Shown piece by piece: positions 8,143 to 17,732 of a stretch of DNA of 19,769 bases (the first letter of the stretch is position 1; each line of letters opens with the position of its first letter). Source of the stretch: Methylophaga sp. (lineage in GTDB: Bacteria; Pseudomonadota; Gammaproteobacteria; Nitrosococcales; Methylophagaceae); NCBI GenBank assembly GCA_013139345.1, contig WTAY01000014.1:1-19769 (forward strand), written 5' to 3'. The notes beneath the pieces were generated by a model. That model worked only from the letters and a program-made list of their open reading frames with translations, made no database searches and was not told the origin of the DNA. The translations under genes were made by a program, and so were the position numbers.

Positions 8143-8454
8143 ATGTACGCTATTGTCGCGACTGGCGGTAAACAATACCGTGTTAAAGAAGGCGAAACAC
8201 TTCGTGTAGAGAAGTTGTTTGCTGATGCTGGTGATTCGGTTGAATTAGATAAAGTTCTATTAGTTGGTGAAGGCGACGATGTTAAAATCGGTGCTCCTTA
8301 CCTTGATGGCGCAAAAGTAACTGCAACTGTTACTGCAAATGGTCGTGGCGATAAAGTTAAAATCGTTAAGTTCCGTCGTCGTAAACACTCACGTAGACAA
8401 GCGGGTCACCGTCAGTCTTACACTGAAATCCAAATCACAGGCATTACTGCTTAA
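8143..8454 (+). CDS. rplU: Ribosomal protein bL21
   Basis: 103 residues, the same length as E. coli L21, beginning [17 protein letters not shown], with the conserved C-terminal [16 protein letters not shown] segment and the ending QIxGITA that bind 23S rRNA. The start at 8143 was chosen over an in-frame TTG at 8131 because GGAG at 8133-8136 is an ideal ribosome-binding site for the ATG at 8143, and the family begins MYA. It is first in the rplU-rpmA pair, 27 bases ahead of rpmA, and is transcribed from the promoter at 8051-8079. Confidence 0.98.
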   Translation: MYAIVATGGKQYRVKEGETLRVEKLFADAGDSVELDKVLLVGEGDDVKIGAPYLDGAKVTATVTANGRGDKVKIVKFRRRKHSRRQAGHRQSYTEIQITGITA

Positions 8455-8481
8455 GATTTCCGAACACAAGAGGATTTAGAA

Positions 8482-8739
8482 ATGGCTCATAAGAAAGCTG
8501 GTGGTAGTACTAGAAACGGACGTGATTCGGAGTCGAAACGTCTTGGTGTAAAACGCTACGGTGGTGAAGCAGTATTAGGCGGTAACATTCTTATCCGTCA
8601 ACGTGGTACTCGCGTTCATGCTGGTAAAAATGTAGGTCTTGGTAAAGATCACACATTATTTGCAAAAATAGATGGCAAGGTTTTGTTTGAGACTAAAGGT
8701 CCAAAAAATCGCGCATACATCAGCGTTATTGCAGACTAA
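8482..8739 (+). CDS. rpmA: Ribosomal protein bL27
   Basis: 85 residues beginning [16 protein letters not shown], the classic L27 N-terminus that reaches the peptidyl-transferase centre, with [20 protein letters not shown] following. Length and ending match proteobacterial L27, with no N-terminal cleavage extension of the Firmicutes type. AGAGGA lies eight bases before the ATG. It is co-transcribed with rplU and followed 37 bases later by a strong terminator hairpin. Confidence 0.98.
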   Translation: MAHKKAGGSTRNGRDSESKRLGVKRYGGEAVLGGNILIRQRGTRVHAGKNVGLGKDHTLFAKIDGKVLFETKGPKNRAYISVIAD

Positions 8740-8776
8740 AAAATATGTTAGCCCATATTGGGGCAAACAGCTAAAG

Positions 8777-8801
8777 AGCCCCGCTGATGCGGGGCTTTTT
8801 T
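8777..8801 (+). terminator. Rho-independent terminator after rpmA
   Basis: A GC-rich 8-bp stem AGCCCCGC / GCGGGGCT with loop TGAT is followed by a run of six T. It separates rplU-rpmA from obgE, so obgE-proB depends on read-through or on a promoter in the 50 bases after it. Confidence 0.93.
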
Positions 8802-8826
8802 GTTTCTGGCGATTGATTTATGATGA

Positions 8827-9918
<1,092 letters not shown>

Positions 9919-9921
9919 AGA

Positions 9922-11049
9922 GTGACCAACCCGCACCAACAACTTATTAATACTAAACGATGGGTTATTAAGATTGGTAGTGCGTTATTGACACGTGACG
10001 GTGAAGGCTTAGATCTTAACCGAATCCGTTGGTTAACAGGTGAAATCGCCTTTCTTCGTGAACAAGGTAAAGAAATTGTTCTAGTCACATCAGGCTCTGT
10101 TGCTGCAGGTATGCAACAATTAGGCTGGACTGAACGGCCTCATGCTCTACACCAATTGCAATCAGCTGCGAGTGTAGGTCAGATGGGGCTGATTCAAGCC
10201 TATGCAGCCGAATGTAAGAAACACGATATTCACACAGCACAGATATTATTAACACATTCTGACTTATCTGACCGCGGTCGTTATCTCAATGCACGGAGTG
10301 TTCTACATAGCCTATTAGAGTTGGGTGTATTGCCGGTTGTAAATGAAAATGACACCATTGCAACAGAAGAAATTCGCTTTGGTGACAATGATACTTTAGC
10401 AGCCATGACTGCAAATCTTGTTGAGGCAGAAGTACTTGTTATCTTAACGGATCAAGATGGTTTATTTGATTCTGATCCACGTAACAACCCCGAAGCAAGA
10501 ATGATTGCCGCCTCAGCAGCCTCTAATCCAGCATTGGATGATATGGCTGGTGAAGGTACAGGTTCGTTAGGTCGTGGCGGAATGGCAACCAAATTACTTG
10601 CTGCCCGTCGTGCTGCACGTTCTGGTGCTGCAACGGTTATTTTATCGGGAAAAGAGCCTGAGAACTTACGCCACTTAGCATCAGGAATGGGTATTGGAAC
10701 GCTGTTGTGGCCCGATGATGAACCAATGCCTGCCCGACAACAATGGTTATTAGGGCACCAACCTAAAGGTCGTGTCATATTAGATGATGGTGCCGTTAGT
10801 GTGATTCGCCAAGAAGGTCGAAGTGTACTCCCTGTTGGAATTCAACTGGTTGAAGGTCAATTCGTTCGTGGTGAGCTTGTTGTTTGTTGTGATAGCTCTG
10901 GTAAAGAAATCGCCCGAGGATTAGTTAACTATAATTTTGATGAAGCTAGCCGACTAATGGGTCATGCAAGTAGCGAGATTGAACAACTATTGGGTTATGT
11001 TGATGAGCCAGAGCTTATTCATCGAGACAATTTGGTCGTTACTAGTTAA
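9922..11049 (+). CDS. proB: Glutamate 5-kinase, first enzyme of proline synthesis
   Basis: 375 residues. The N-terminal amino-acid kinase domain has VIKIGSALL, VTSGSVAAGM, the substrate site NENDTIATEEIRFGDNDTLAA, and the nucleotide-site segments LTDQDGLFDSDPR and GTGSLGRGGMATK. The C-terminal PUA domain covers roughly 280-365. It phosphorylates glutamate with ATP and in this family is feedback-inhibited by proline. The start codon is GTG at 9922, three bases after the obgE stop, with GAGGA eight bases upstream inside the obgE end. proA is not in the window, so the pathway is split here. A terminator follows directly. Confidence 0.97.
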   Translation: MTNPHQQLINTKRWVIKIGSALLTRDGEGLDLNRIRWLTGEIAFLREQGKEIVLVTSGSVAAGMQQLGWTERPHALHQLQSAASVGQMGLIQAYAAECKKHDIHTAQILLTHSDLSDRGRYLNARSVLHSLLELGVLPVVNENDTIATEEIRFGDNDTLAAMTANLVEAEVLVILTDQDGLFDSDPRNNPEARMIAASAASNPALDDMAGEGTGSLGRGGMATKLLAARRAARSGAATVILSGKEPENLRHLASGMGIGTLLWPDDEPMPARQQWLLGHQPKGRVILDDGAVSVIRQEGRSVLPVGIQLVEGQFVRGELVVCCDSSGKEIARGLVNYNFDEASRLMGHASSEIEQLLGYVDEPELIHRDNLVVTS

Positions 11050-11065
11050 GAGTATTAATTTCAGA

Positions 11066-11100
11066 CATAAAAAAACCGACATAACGTCGGTTTTTTTATG
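11066..11100. terminator. Bidirectional terminator between proB and rpsT
   Basis: A perfect 15-bp inverted repeat (CATAAAAAAACCGAC and its complement) with a five-base loop ATAAC. The A-run on one side and T-run on the other allow it to stop transcription from both proB (plus) and rpsT (minus), which converge here. Confidence 0.93.
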
Positions 11101-11120
11101 AGCGTTGTGAGACGCTTATA

Positions 11121-11381
11121 TTATAGTGCGCGAACAGCGTTGTTCAAACGGCTTTTGCTACGTGCTGCGGCATTTTTATGGATAACGCCTTTACGAGCCA
11201 TACGATCTAAATGAGGAACAGCAGCTTTAAATGCAGCAGTTGCTTGTTCTTTGTCGCCGCCGTCAATAGCAGACTGTAGCTTTTTAATGCTTGTACGCAT
11301 TGCTGAACGTTGACCAGCGTTAAGTTGGCGATTGTCTTCCGCCTGACGTGCGCGTTTTTTTGCTTGTGCTGAGTTTGCCAA
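11121..11381 (-). CDS. rpsT: Ribosomal protein bS20
   Basis: 86 residues, starting [15 protein letters not shown], basic and helical, matching S20 (87 residues in E. coli). The start codon is TTG at 11381-11379, with GGAG seven bases upstream. E. coli rpsT also uses UUG, where the weak start takes part in feedback by S20, so the same control is plausible here. A promoter lies 44-72 bases upstream, and the bidirectional terminator lies just beyond the stop. Confidence 0.97.
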   Translation of the reverse strand: MANSAQAKKRARQAEDNRQLNAGQRSAMRTSIKKLQSAIDGGDKEQATAAFKAAVPHLDRMARKGVIHKNAAARSKSRLNNAVRAL

Positions 11382-11424
11382 AGTACTTCTCCGAAAATTT
11401 TAGCTTATATGTATTGAACCGAGC

Positions 11425-11453
11425 ATTATCCCGATCTTTATTTCGATTGTAAA
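11425..11453 (-). promoter_or_regulatory. Promoter of rpsT
   Basis: Reading the minus strand, TTTACA (11453-11448), a 17-base spacer and GATAAT (11430-11425) form a good sigma-70-type promoter. A GC-rich discriminator GCTCGG follows the -10 box, a feature often seen in stringently controlled ribosomal promoters. The transcript would start near 11418, about 37 bases before the TTG start. Confidence 0.72.
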
Positions 11454-11597
11454 GAAATACTTATGATCTTTTATCAGAAATACATAACGAGATCGTTGGG
11501 TTACGCTTGAATGCAGTTATTTTACATGATCTTTGCAAGGGAGCGAATGATTATTCTTAATGCTATGATAGCTTCCATTATTATTTTAGGTATAACT

Positions 11598-12380
11598 ATG
11601 AAAATCATTACTGCGAATGTGAACGGTATTCGGGCTGCAGGTCGAAAAGGTTTTTTTGATTGGTTAGCGAAGGTGCAAGCAGATGTTGTTTGCATTCAAG
11701 AAACAAAAGCTCAGATTGATCAGTTAAGTGATGAGCTGTACCACCCCGAAGGTTACTCTTGTTTCTATCATGATGCAGAAAAGAAAGGCTATAGCGGTGT
11801 AGCACTTTATTGTCGACAAAAACCAGATAGCATTATTATCGGCATGGGTAATGATGAGTTTGATAGTGAAGGTCGCTATATTGAAGCCCGTTTTGGTAAC
11901 TTAAGCGTTATCTCTTTATATATGCCATCAGGTTCCTCAAAAGAGGAACGCCAACTATTAAAGTATCGTTGCATGGATCATATGATGGCAAAACTCGAAG
12001 AGATGAAAGCATCTGGCCGTGACTGCATTGTGACGGGCGACTGGAATATTGCTCATAAAAATGAAGATATCCGTAATTGGAAAGGCAACTTGAAGAACTC
12101 AGGATTTTTACCTGAAGAACGTGCATGGCTAGATACCTTATTTGACGATGTCGGCTTTATTGATGCCTTTCGTGAATTAGAACAAGAAGAACATCAATAT
12201 ACATGGTGGTCAAACCGCGGTCAGGCACGAGCGAATAATGTAGGTTGGCGGATTGATTATCATATTTTGACGCCAAGCCTTAAAGGAAAAGTGTTAACAA
12301 CAGAAATATATAGAAAAGAAAGCTTTTCAGATCACGCGCCTCTTATCATAGATTATGACTATGAGATGCCTGCAGCATGA
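11598..12380 (+). CDS. xthA: Exodeoxyribonuclease III / AP endonuclease
   Basis: 260 residues, beginning MKIITANVNGIRAAGRKGF. The start at 11598 was chosen over an in-frame ATG at 11511 because the family begins MKI and AGGT precedes it by seven bases; the extra upstream residues would be an unrelated hydrophobic stretch. Catalytic residues of the exonuclease-endonuclease-phosphatase fold are visible: N7, E35 (CIQETKA), Y108, D148 and N150 (TGDWNIAH), D220 (WRIDYH) and the D245-H246 pair (SDHAP). It would cut DNA at abasic sites and trim 3' ends. It is divergent from rpsT and overlaps the transporter gene downstream by four bases. Confidence 0.95.
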   Translation: MKIITANVNGIRAAGRKGFFDWLAKVQADVVCIQETKAQIDQLSDELYHPEGYSCFYHDAEKKGYSGVALYCRQKPDSIIIGMGNDEFDSEGRYIEARFGNLSVISLYMPSGSSKEERQLLKYRCMDHMMAKLEEMKASGRDCIVTGDWNIAHKNEDIRNWKGNLKNSGFLPEERAWLDTLFDDVGFIDAFRELEQEEHQYTWWSNRGQARANNVGWRIDYHILTPSLKGKVLTTEIYRKESFSDHAPLIIDYDYEMPAA

Positions 12381-13936
12381 GTGACATTAGTCACGCTAAA
12401 AGCTGGCTAGAGACAATAAGGGCATTTAAACACCCAAGAGTTCTCACAATGCTGTTTTTTGGTATTTCTGCTGGACTACCACTATTACTGATCTTCTCGT
12501 CACTCAGCTTATGGTTACGTGAAGCTGGCATAGAAAAATCAGCGGTCACCTATTTTAGCTGGGCAGCATTAGGCTATTCATTTAAGTTTATCTGGGCACC
12601 TTTAGTCGATAAATTACCTCTGCCATTTTTAACTCAAAAGTTTGGTCGACGTCGTGCTTGGCTATTGCTATCACAAACCATGGTCATTTCTGCAATTGCA
12701 TTGATGGCATTTATTAACCCTGCAGAAGATGCTTTAACAGCAATGGCGTGGGCGGCTGTATTATTAGGTTTTTCATCTGCTACTCAAGATGTCGTGATTG
12801 ATGCGTATCGAATTGAATCAGCCGAACCTGATTTACAAGCCTTAATGTCATCGACCTATATTGCGGGTTATCGTATTGGTATGTTAATCGCTGGTGCAGG
12901 TGCCTTATTTCTTGCCAGTTATTTAGGCTCGACGATGGAATCGTATAGCTATGACGCTTGGAAATGGAGCTATTTAGCCATGGCTGGAGTCATGTCTATC
13001 GGTGTGGTAACCACGCTTATTATTACTGAGCCAGTACAGGTAATAAGTGATGAGGTCGTTTACCATGGACGTCAGTACCTTGGTTTTCTAACTTTATTTG
13101 TTTTATCTGTTGCAGGCTTTATCGCCAGCTTTGCCTATAGTTCAGAATTAGCACTAGCAGTGAAGCCCGTCTTGACTGACATACTTGCCAATAAACACTT
13201 GGCAGGCACGATTGTTGAATTATTACGACTGATACTCGCACTGATAGTCGCTGCCGCTATCGCGAAGCTTGTTATCTTATCGGGCATCATTCAGCAAAAA
13301 ATGGTTGAACAAACTTATATTGCACCATTAAAAGATTTCTTCCAACGTTATGGTTGGTCATTCGCTTGGTTATTGTTAGCGTTAATTGGTCTATATCGAA
13401 TCTCAGATATTGTTCTAGGGATTATCTCTAATGTGTTTTATCAAGATTTAGGTTTCACTAAACCAGAAATTGCCAGCGTGGTTAAAAGTTTTGGTTTATT
13501 AATGACGATTGTTGGTGGTTTCCTAGGAGGATTACTGGCCGTTCGCTTTGGTGTAATGCGAATATTATTTTTGGGTGCATTGCTATCAGCATTAACCAAT
13601 TTACTATTTATGATGTTAGCTCAGGCAGGCCATGATATGACCATGTTGTATATTGTGATTTCTGCCGATAATTTATCTGCAGGCTTAGCAAGTGCCGCCT
13701 TCATTGCCTTTTTATCAAGCCTCACTAATATTTCATTTACAGCAGTACAGTACGCTATTTTCAGCTCCTTGATGACCTTATTTCCGAAAATATTAGGGGG
13801 TTACTCAGGCACAATGGTTGAAACAATGGGCTACCAACAATTCTTCTTAATGACGGCCTTGATGGGCGTTCCAGTGCTTGTATTGATCCTATGGGCAAGC
13901 AAGCGCTTTGAGTATAACGATGTAAAAATAAAGTGA
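12377..13936 (+). CDS. ampG: AmpG-like MFS transporter (muropeptide permease family)
   Basis: 519 residues, largely hydrophobic, with about 12-14 membrane helices. The N-terminal signature FGISAGLPLLLIFSSLSLWL, followed by KFIWAPLVDKLPLPFL and the loop FGRRRAWLL, is characteristic of the AmpG family, which imports GlcNAc-anhydromuropeptides for cell-wall recycling. A later segment with DQ-like motifs is replaced by ADNLSAGLASAAFIAFLSSL, also typical of AmpG. The gene starts inside the last codons of xthA (ATGA overlap), so the two are coupled. About 130 residues in the middle (about 220-330) hold extra helices, longer than MFS proteins of 12 helices. No terminator is seen in the 86 bases after it. 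Confidence 0.88.
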   Translation: MSDISHAKSWLETIRAFKHPRVLTMLFFGISAGLPLLLIFSSLSLWLREAGIEKSAVTYFSWAALGYSFKFIWAPLVDKLPLPFLTQKFGRRRAWLLLSQTMVISAIALMAFINPAEDALTAMAWAAVLLGFSSATQDVVIDAYRIESAEPDLQALMSSTYIAGYRIGMLIAGAGALFLASYLGSTMESYSYDAWKWSYLAMAGVMSIGVVTTLIITEPVQVISDEVVYHGRQYLGFLTLFVLSVAGFIASFAYSSELALAVKPVLTDILANKHLAGTIVELLRLILALIVAAAIAKLVILSGIIQQKMVEQTYIAPLKDFFQRYGWSFAWLLLALIGLYRISDIVLGIISNVFYQDLGFTKPEIASVVKSFGLLMTIVGGFLGGLLAVRFGVMRILFLGALLSALTNLLFMMLAQAGHDMTMLYIVISADNLSAGLASAAFIAFLSSLTNISFTAVQYAIFSSLMTLFPKILGGYSGTMVETMGYQQFFLMTALMGVPVLVLILWASKRFEYNDVKIK

Positions 13937-14022
13937 AGAACGACTTGCTGATTCGCTGTTAGTTAAACTTCAGAACTCCTCACAAAGTTTTTTAACACGG
14001 AAAGTAGTACTGTTCACCCAAA

Positions 14023-15411
14023 CTATAGTTGATATTTATCCATTCGGTAACGCATCGCCATTCGCGTTAAACCTAACTCTCTTGCCGACTGTGATACATT
14101 GCCATTGGTACGCAACAAGGCACGCTCAATAAGATATTTTTCAACATCTTCTAACTTCATCGTTTCTAGTTTCTGATTTTCTTCATTAGAAGAAGCTGTA
14201 CTTTCTACTCTCGGCACCGCCTGTAAAAACAGATCAGAACTATTAATGATACCTTGCTGACACAACATGACCGCCCGCTCTAAAACATGCTGTAACTCTC
14301 TAATATTCCCTGGCCATGAATACTGCTGTATCGCTGTAATAGAATCAGAAGACAAGATGGGGGAAACTAGGCCATAACGGCGTGCAATCTTTTCTACAAA
14401 ATGATCAACTAATAATAAAATATCATCTTGTCGTTGGCGTAATGAAGGTAACACTAACTCTAATATATTTAACCGGAAAAACAAGTCTGAGCGAAACGTC
14501 CCATCAGCAACCATATCGGTAAGGTTCCTATTTGTTGCTGCAACAAAGTGTGCTGAAATAGCAATTTCTTTGGTTGAACCTAAGCGCCTGACGACTCGCC
14601 GTTCTAAAACATTTAACAGCTTTGCCTGCAATGGCAAAGGTAACTCACCCACTTCATCTAGAAACAGAGTGCCGCCTTCAGCCACCTCAATTAAACCCGC
14701 CTTGGCTTGGTGCGCATTAGTAAATGCACCTCGTTCATAGCCAAAAAGTTCAGCTTCGATTAACTCACTAGGTAAAGAAGCACAGTCTACGTGAACAAAC
14801 GGTTTATTGTTCCAACTACCCGACTGATGGTATAAACGTGCAGCAACATCTTTACCTGTTCCTGTTTCTCCACTAATCAGTACGACAGGGTGGCTCTCAG
14901 TACTATTATCAACTAATAGAGCAATACGCTTTATCTGCTGGCGAAGTGCTGTGATTGCTGAACTAGCACCAACCATTGTCGTTTTATCTGTAACCTGTCG
15001 GTCACGTCGATGTGAATAATCTAACTGCTGACTGATCTGTTTATTTGCGAGCACTTTCGACAAAAGAAGGACTAACTCATCGAGATCGACAGGCTTCTTT
15101 AAATAATCAGTAGCACCGAGTTTCATTGCTGAGATAGCATCTTCTAGCTCGCCATACGCAGTCATAATAATGATAGGTAGATCTTTCCACGCTTTCTCAT
15201 CAGATATCCGAATGTCTTCTAACAAATTAAGTCCGCTCCCATCAGGCAAGCGAACATCTAATAAAAGAACATCGGGTAAGACAGTGTTTAAAGATGCCTT
15301 AGCATCAGCAATGCAGGATGTTATTTCTACATCATAATTATCTCGCTCAAGTCTTCTCGCAACAGACTTTGCAAATAAGGTTTCGTCTTCAACGAGTAAT
15401 ATTTTCAACAT
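14023..15411 (-). CDS. NtrC-type response regulator with a GAFTNA instead of GAFTGA loop
   Basis: 462 residues in three domains. The receiver (1-120) has E8/D9, phospho-acceptor D52 (LLLDVRLPDG), T84 and K105. The AAA+ domain has Walker A GETGTGKD (about 181-188), GAFTNA (about 228-233), Walker B TLFLDEVGE (about 248-256) and the arginine-finger segment FRxDLFFRLN. The C-terminal Fis-type helix-turn-helix contains NVSQSARELGLTRMAMRYRM. The fifth residue of the sigma-54 contact loop is Asn rather than Gly, so interaction with sigma-54 may be altered. It follows the histidine kinase gene by 22 bases in the same direction and is almost certainly its partner. I do not recognise the specific system or its targets. 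Confidence 0.93.
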   Translation of the reverse strand: MLKILLVEDETLFAKSVARRLERDNYDVEITSCIADAKASLNTVLPDVLLLDVRLPDGSGLNLLEDIRISDEKAWKDLPIIIMTAYGELEDAISAMKLGATDYLKKPVDLDELVLLLSKVLANKQISQQLDYSHRRDRQVTDKTTMVGASSAITALRQQIKRIALLVDNSTESHPVVLISGETGTGKDVAARLYHQSGSWNNKPFVHVDCASLPSELIEAELFGYERGAFTNAHQAKAGLIEVAEGGTLFLDEVGELPLPLQAKLLNVLERRVVRRLGSTKEIAISAHFVAATNRNLTDMVADGTFRSDLFFRLNILELVLPSLRQRQDDILLLVDHFVEKIARRYGLVSPILSSDSITAIQQYSWPGNIRELQHVLERAVMLCQQGIINSSDLFLQAVPRVESTASSNEENQKLETMKLEDVEKYLIERALLRTNGNVSQSARELGLTRMAMRYRMDKYQL

Positions 15412-15433
15412 AACATCATCTTCTGCACTCTAT

Positions 15434-16879
15434 CTATGAGGCCAACATTAATTTAATTTCAACAGCAGTACCGCCATTAGGCCCCTCATGGTAGGTCAAT
15501 GTTCCACCATGTTGCTTGATAATCTTTTGAGCAAAAGGAATGCCTAATCCACAGCTTAAACGCTTCACATCACCACTCTGAGGCTGTTCTGATAGCGGAT
15601 CAAATGTCAGGCCCTTACCTTCATCAAAAATAGTTAGGGTTAGCACATCCATACCTTGCTCATATTGAAGCGTGATAACATCACCCGCCTTAGATGCTTC
15701 AAGAGCATTTTGTACTAAATTGAATAATGCCTGCTCAAATAAGTGACCATCTAACTGCACTGTGCTGGCAGAGTCATCCCACCCTAACCTTTTCAGAGTA
15801 ATGCTTTTATCAACAAGTTGGAGTTCAATGAGTAACAGTGCATTATCAGCAACATTTATCAACGTTGTTTCTGATAAATGTGGCTTCATTGGGTGTAAAT
15901 AACTTAATAGGGAGGTGACCCAACTCTCTAAACGATCAACTGCAACAATGATGTCTGACAAGGTATCTTTAGTATTTTCTGGTATATCATCATCTCTTGC
16001 AACTTGCGATGCAGCACGAATACCGGCCAGTGGATTACGAATATTATGAGCAACGAGAGGAACTAACTCACCCATTGCTGCTTGCTTCTTTGTTTCTACC
16101 AAACGATCACGACTACTCACTAAGTCAGAAGCCATCGCATTAATCGCTTCTGATAACTTCACTAACTCTATCACTCCCGCTAAGGGGATATTATGATCCA
16201 AATCCCCTTTACTGATTAGTTTTGCACCATCAATCACATCAGCCAAAGGGTGCACAACATTTCTCCTGACAAAGCGTCTCGCGACAAGCAGTAAGCTAAT
16301 TGCAATTAATAGAGGAATTAACGCCAGCCATATTAACCTTTTAGACCAACGTGCACGAGACTCAGTCAACAGCTTCTGCTTGCTAGTTAATAGTTGCTCT
16401 AGCGTTGTAAAAGCAAGTTCCAATTGTGCAAATGTTTCTTGTTCTAAATCATGGTCAAGCAGTTGCTGCTGTTCCACACCTAGGATCTCTGCACGAAACA
16501 AAACCACTGTTTGCTCATAAAACTCGGTATATGCTGTCGATACCAGTTTAATCGCAATCAGCTCTTGCTCATCACTTGCCAAACTATTTAACGTTTCAAG
16601 CTCTTGAGTAATCGTACCAGTATAGGATTGATATTCATCTACAGCATCACTGTCATGTAAGAAAGACGCATCAAAGACTTCTTTCAACTGCCGGTATAAC
16701 TCACCACGAACATTTTGTACTGTCGTGTTCATTGAGCCAATACGTAATGATTCAGCTGAATTTTGTTGCCAAAATACTGACCATATCCCCCCAGCAGAGA
16801 CGGTGATCAGTACCAGCAGAATAAAACTCAATTCATGTAATAATAGTGCTGTTTGTAATGAATTAAATCGCTTAAGCAT
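15434..16879 (-). CDS. Membrane sensor histidine kinase, partner of the NtrC-type regulator
   Basis: 481 residues. Membrane helix 1 is at about 12-36, followed by a helical periplasmic sensor of about 145 residues. Membrane helix 2 is at 181-200, then a HAMP linker (about 200-255). The H-box is LVAHNIRNPLAG with phospho-accepting H278 (N at the position often E). The ATPase has an N-box (FNLVQNALEAS, N387/N391), G1 DEGKGL (419-424) and G2 GLGIPFAQKI (444-453). The periplasmic part has no recognised ligand domain and is rich in Glu, Gln and Leu, probably a four-helix bundle. No Shine-Dalgarno sequence is visible, and a perfect 14-base palindrome ends right at the start codon. It is the second gene after the exported 231-residue protein and probably shares its transcript. 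Confidence 0.93.
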   Translation of the reverse strand: MLKRFNSLQTALLLHELSFILLVLITVSAGGIWSVFWQQNSAESLRIGSMNTTVQNVRGELYRQLKEVFDASFLHDSDAVDEYQSYTGTITQELETLNSLASDEQELIAIKLVSTAYTEFYEQTVVLFRAEILGVEQQQLLDHDLEQETFAQLELAFTTLEQLLTSKQKLLTESRARWSKRLIWLALIPLLIAISLLLVARRFVRRNVVHPLADVIDGAKLISKGDLDHNIPLAGVIELVKLSEAINAMASDLVSSRDRLVETKKQAAMGELVPLVAHNIRNPLAGIRAASQVARDDDIPENTKDTLSDIIVAVDRLESWVTSLLSYLHPMKPHLSETTLINVADNALLLIELQLVDKSITLKRLGWDDSASTVQLDGHLFEQALFNLVQNALEASKAGDVITLQYEQGMDVLTLTIFDEGKGLTFDPLSEQPQSGDVKRLSCGLGIPFAQKIIKQHGGTLTYHEGPNGGTAVEIKLMLAS

Positions 16880-16893
16880 TTACGTTAACGTAA
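16880..16893. promoter_or_regulatory. 14-base perfect palindrome immediately before the histidine kinase ATG
   Basis: TTACGTTAACGTAA is its own reverse complement and abuts the start codon of the kinase gene, taking the place where a ribosome-binding site would be. It could be an operator or an RNA stem that limits kinase translation. About one such palindrome is expected by chance in a window of this size, so only its position makes it notable. Confidence 0.35.
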
Positions 16894-16941
16894 TACACAA
16901 TATTTTCTAATAACGACATCTAAAGCATAGACCCGTTATCA

Positions 16942-17637
16942 CTATGATGGCGTGAAGCCTACTAAAGTAACTGACTCATCAATTAGAGCCTCGTCACCTT
17001 CTTGCCATTCATCACCATCCGGTACAATCGTACGGACTTGGTATATGCCACCAGGAATTTCTTCTGATAAGGTAAAGATATAATACTTATTGGCGTATAA
17101 AGGAAAATCAGCCTTTTTAGGATCATTGATATAAGGTCTAATCGTGTATTGCTCTCCAGCTACAAGCTTGCCATTATAATTAATTTCAATGTCTTGTTTA
17201 TTTGCACCACGAGCTAACTGCCACTTCACCTTCTTTTGCAGATAATGCCAACGTTCTGGGCGGGCTGAATTAATTGTTTTTGCTAACTCTCGCACATCGA
17301 ATTCTAGAAAGAATACAACAATACTATTACCTTTCTGGTTCTCCCTGTCTTGGTAAGGGCGATTATACTTTCCAGTAAAAAACTCGATATGTGTATCCTT
17401 ACGGCCCGTATTTCGTAGGTTAGTTAACACTAGGTCAATCGTATCTTCACGAGGTCCATCAACGAAATGTTCTTTTTTATAAACATAGTTCAACGTACCT
17501 TCTTGTTTAATATTTTTCAGATGTGCATTATCAAATATAGTGTTATTAATCTCTGAAAAGCCACTGACAGCACTCGCTGTTTGACTAAACATTAATAGAA
17601 CATATGATAAAACCAAATATAACCCTATTTTCTTCAA
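16942..17637 (-). CDS. Exported protein of unknown function, first gene of the kinase-regulator run
   Basis: 231 residues. An N-terminal Sec signal (basic MKK, hydrophobic core, cleavage after A-S-A at about 23) shows export to the periplasm. The mature part of about 208 residues has no cysteine, no membrane helix and no lipobox. Its sequence looks mostly beta-stranded, with many aromatic residues (YYIFTL, WHYLQKKVKWQL) and an acidic stretch near the C-terminus (207-221, DGDEWQEGDEALIDE). I do not recognise the family. It lies 62 bases upstream of the kinase gene on the same strand and no terminator is seen between them. It diverges from a lipoprotein gene. One reading is that it is a periplasmic partner delivering a signal to the kinase; this is inference from position. 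Confidence 0.85.
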   Translation of the reverse strand: MKKIGLYLVLSYVLLMFSQTASAVSGFSEINNTIFDNAHLKNIKQEGTLNYVYKKEHFVDGPREDTIDLVLTNLRNTGRKDTHIEFFTGKYNRPYQDRENQKGNSIVVFFLEFDVRELAKTINSARPERWHYLQKKVKWQLARGANKQDIEINYNGKLVAGEQYTIRPYINDPKKADFPLYANKYYIFTLSEEIPGGIYQVRTIVPDGDEWQEGDEALIDESVTLVGFTPS

Positions 17638-17657
17638 AATTACTTACCTCATAAATA

Positions 17658-17680
17658 TAGAAATTTTAATCAAATTTCTA
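17658..17680. promoter_or_regulatory. Inverted repeat between divergent periplasmic-protein and lipoprotein genes
   Basis: TAGAAATTT (17658-17666) and AAATTTCTA (17672-17680) are perfect 9-base arms separated by five bases, within the 95-base AT-rich region between two divergent genes. It could be a shared operator. In DNA this AT-rich, arms of this length also arise by chance. Confidence 0.35.
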
Positions 17681-17732
17681 AATGTTAATGTTATTCTAAT
17701 TATTCTTACTACTTATTTTGTGAAGTCTAACT

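Noticed and set aside
11511..11597. Possible N-terminal extension of xthA from an upstream in-frame ATG
   Set aside because: The extension is hydrophobic and unlike the family, and the ATG at 11598 has a better ribosome-binding site and gives the standard MKIITANVNG start.
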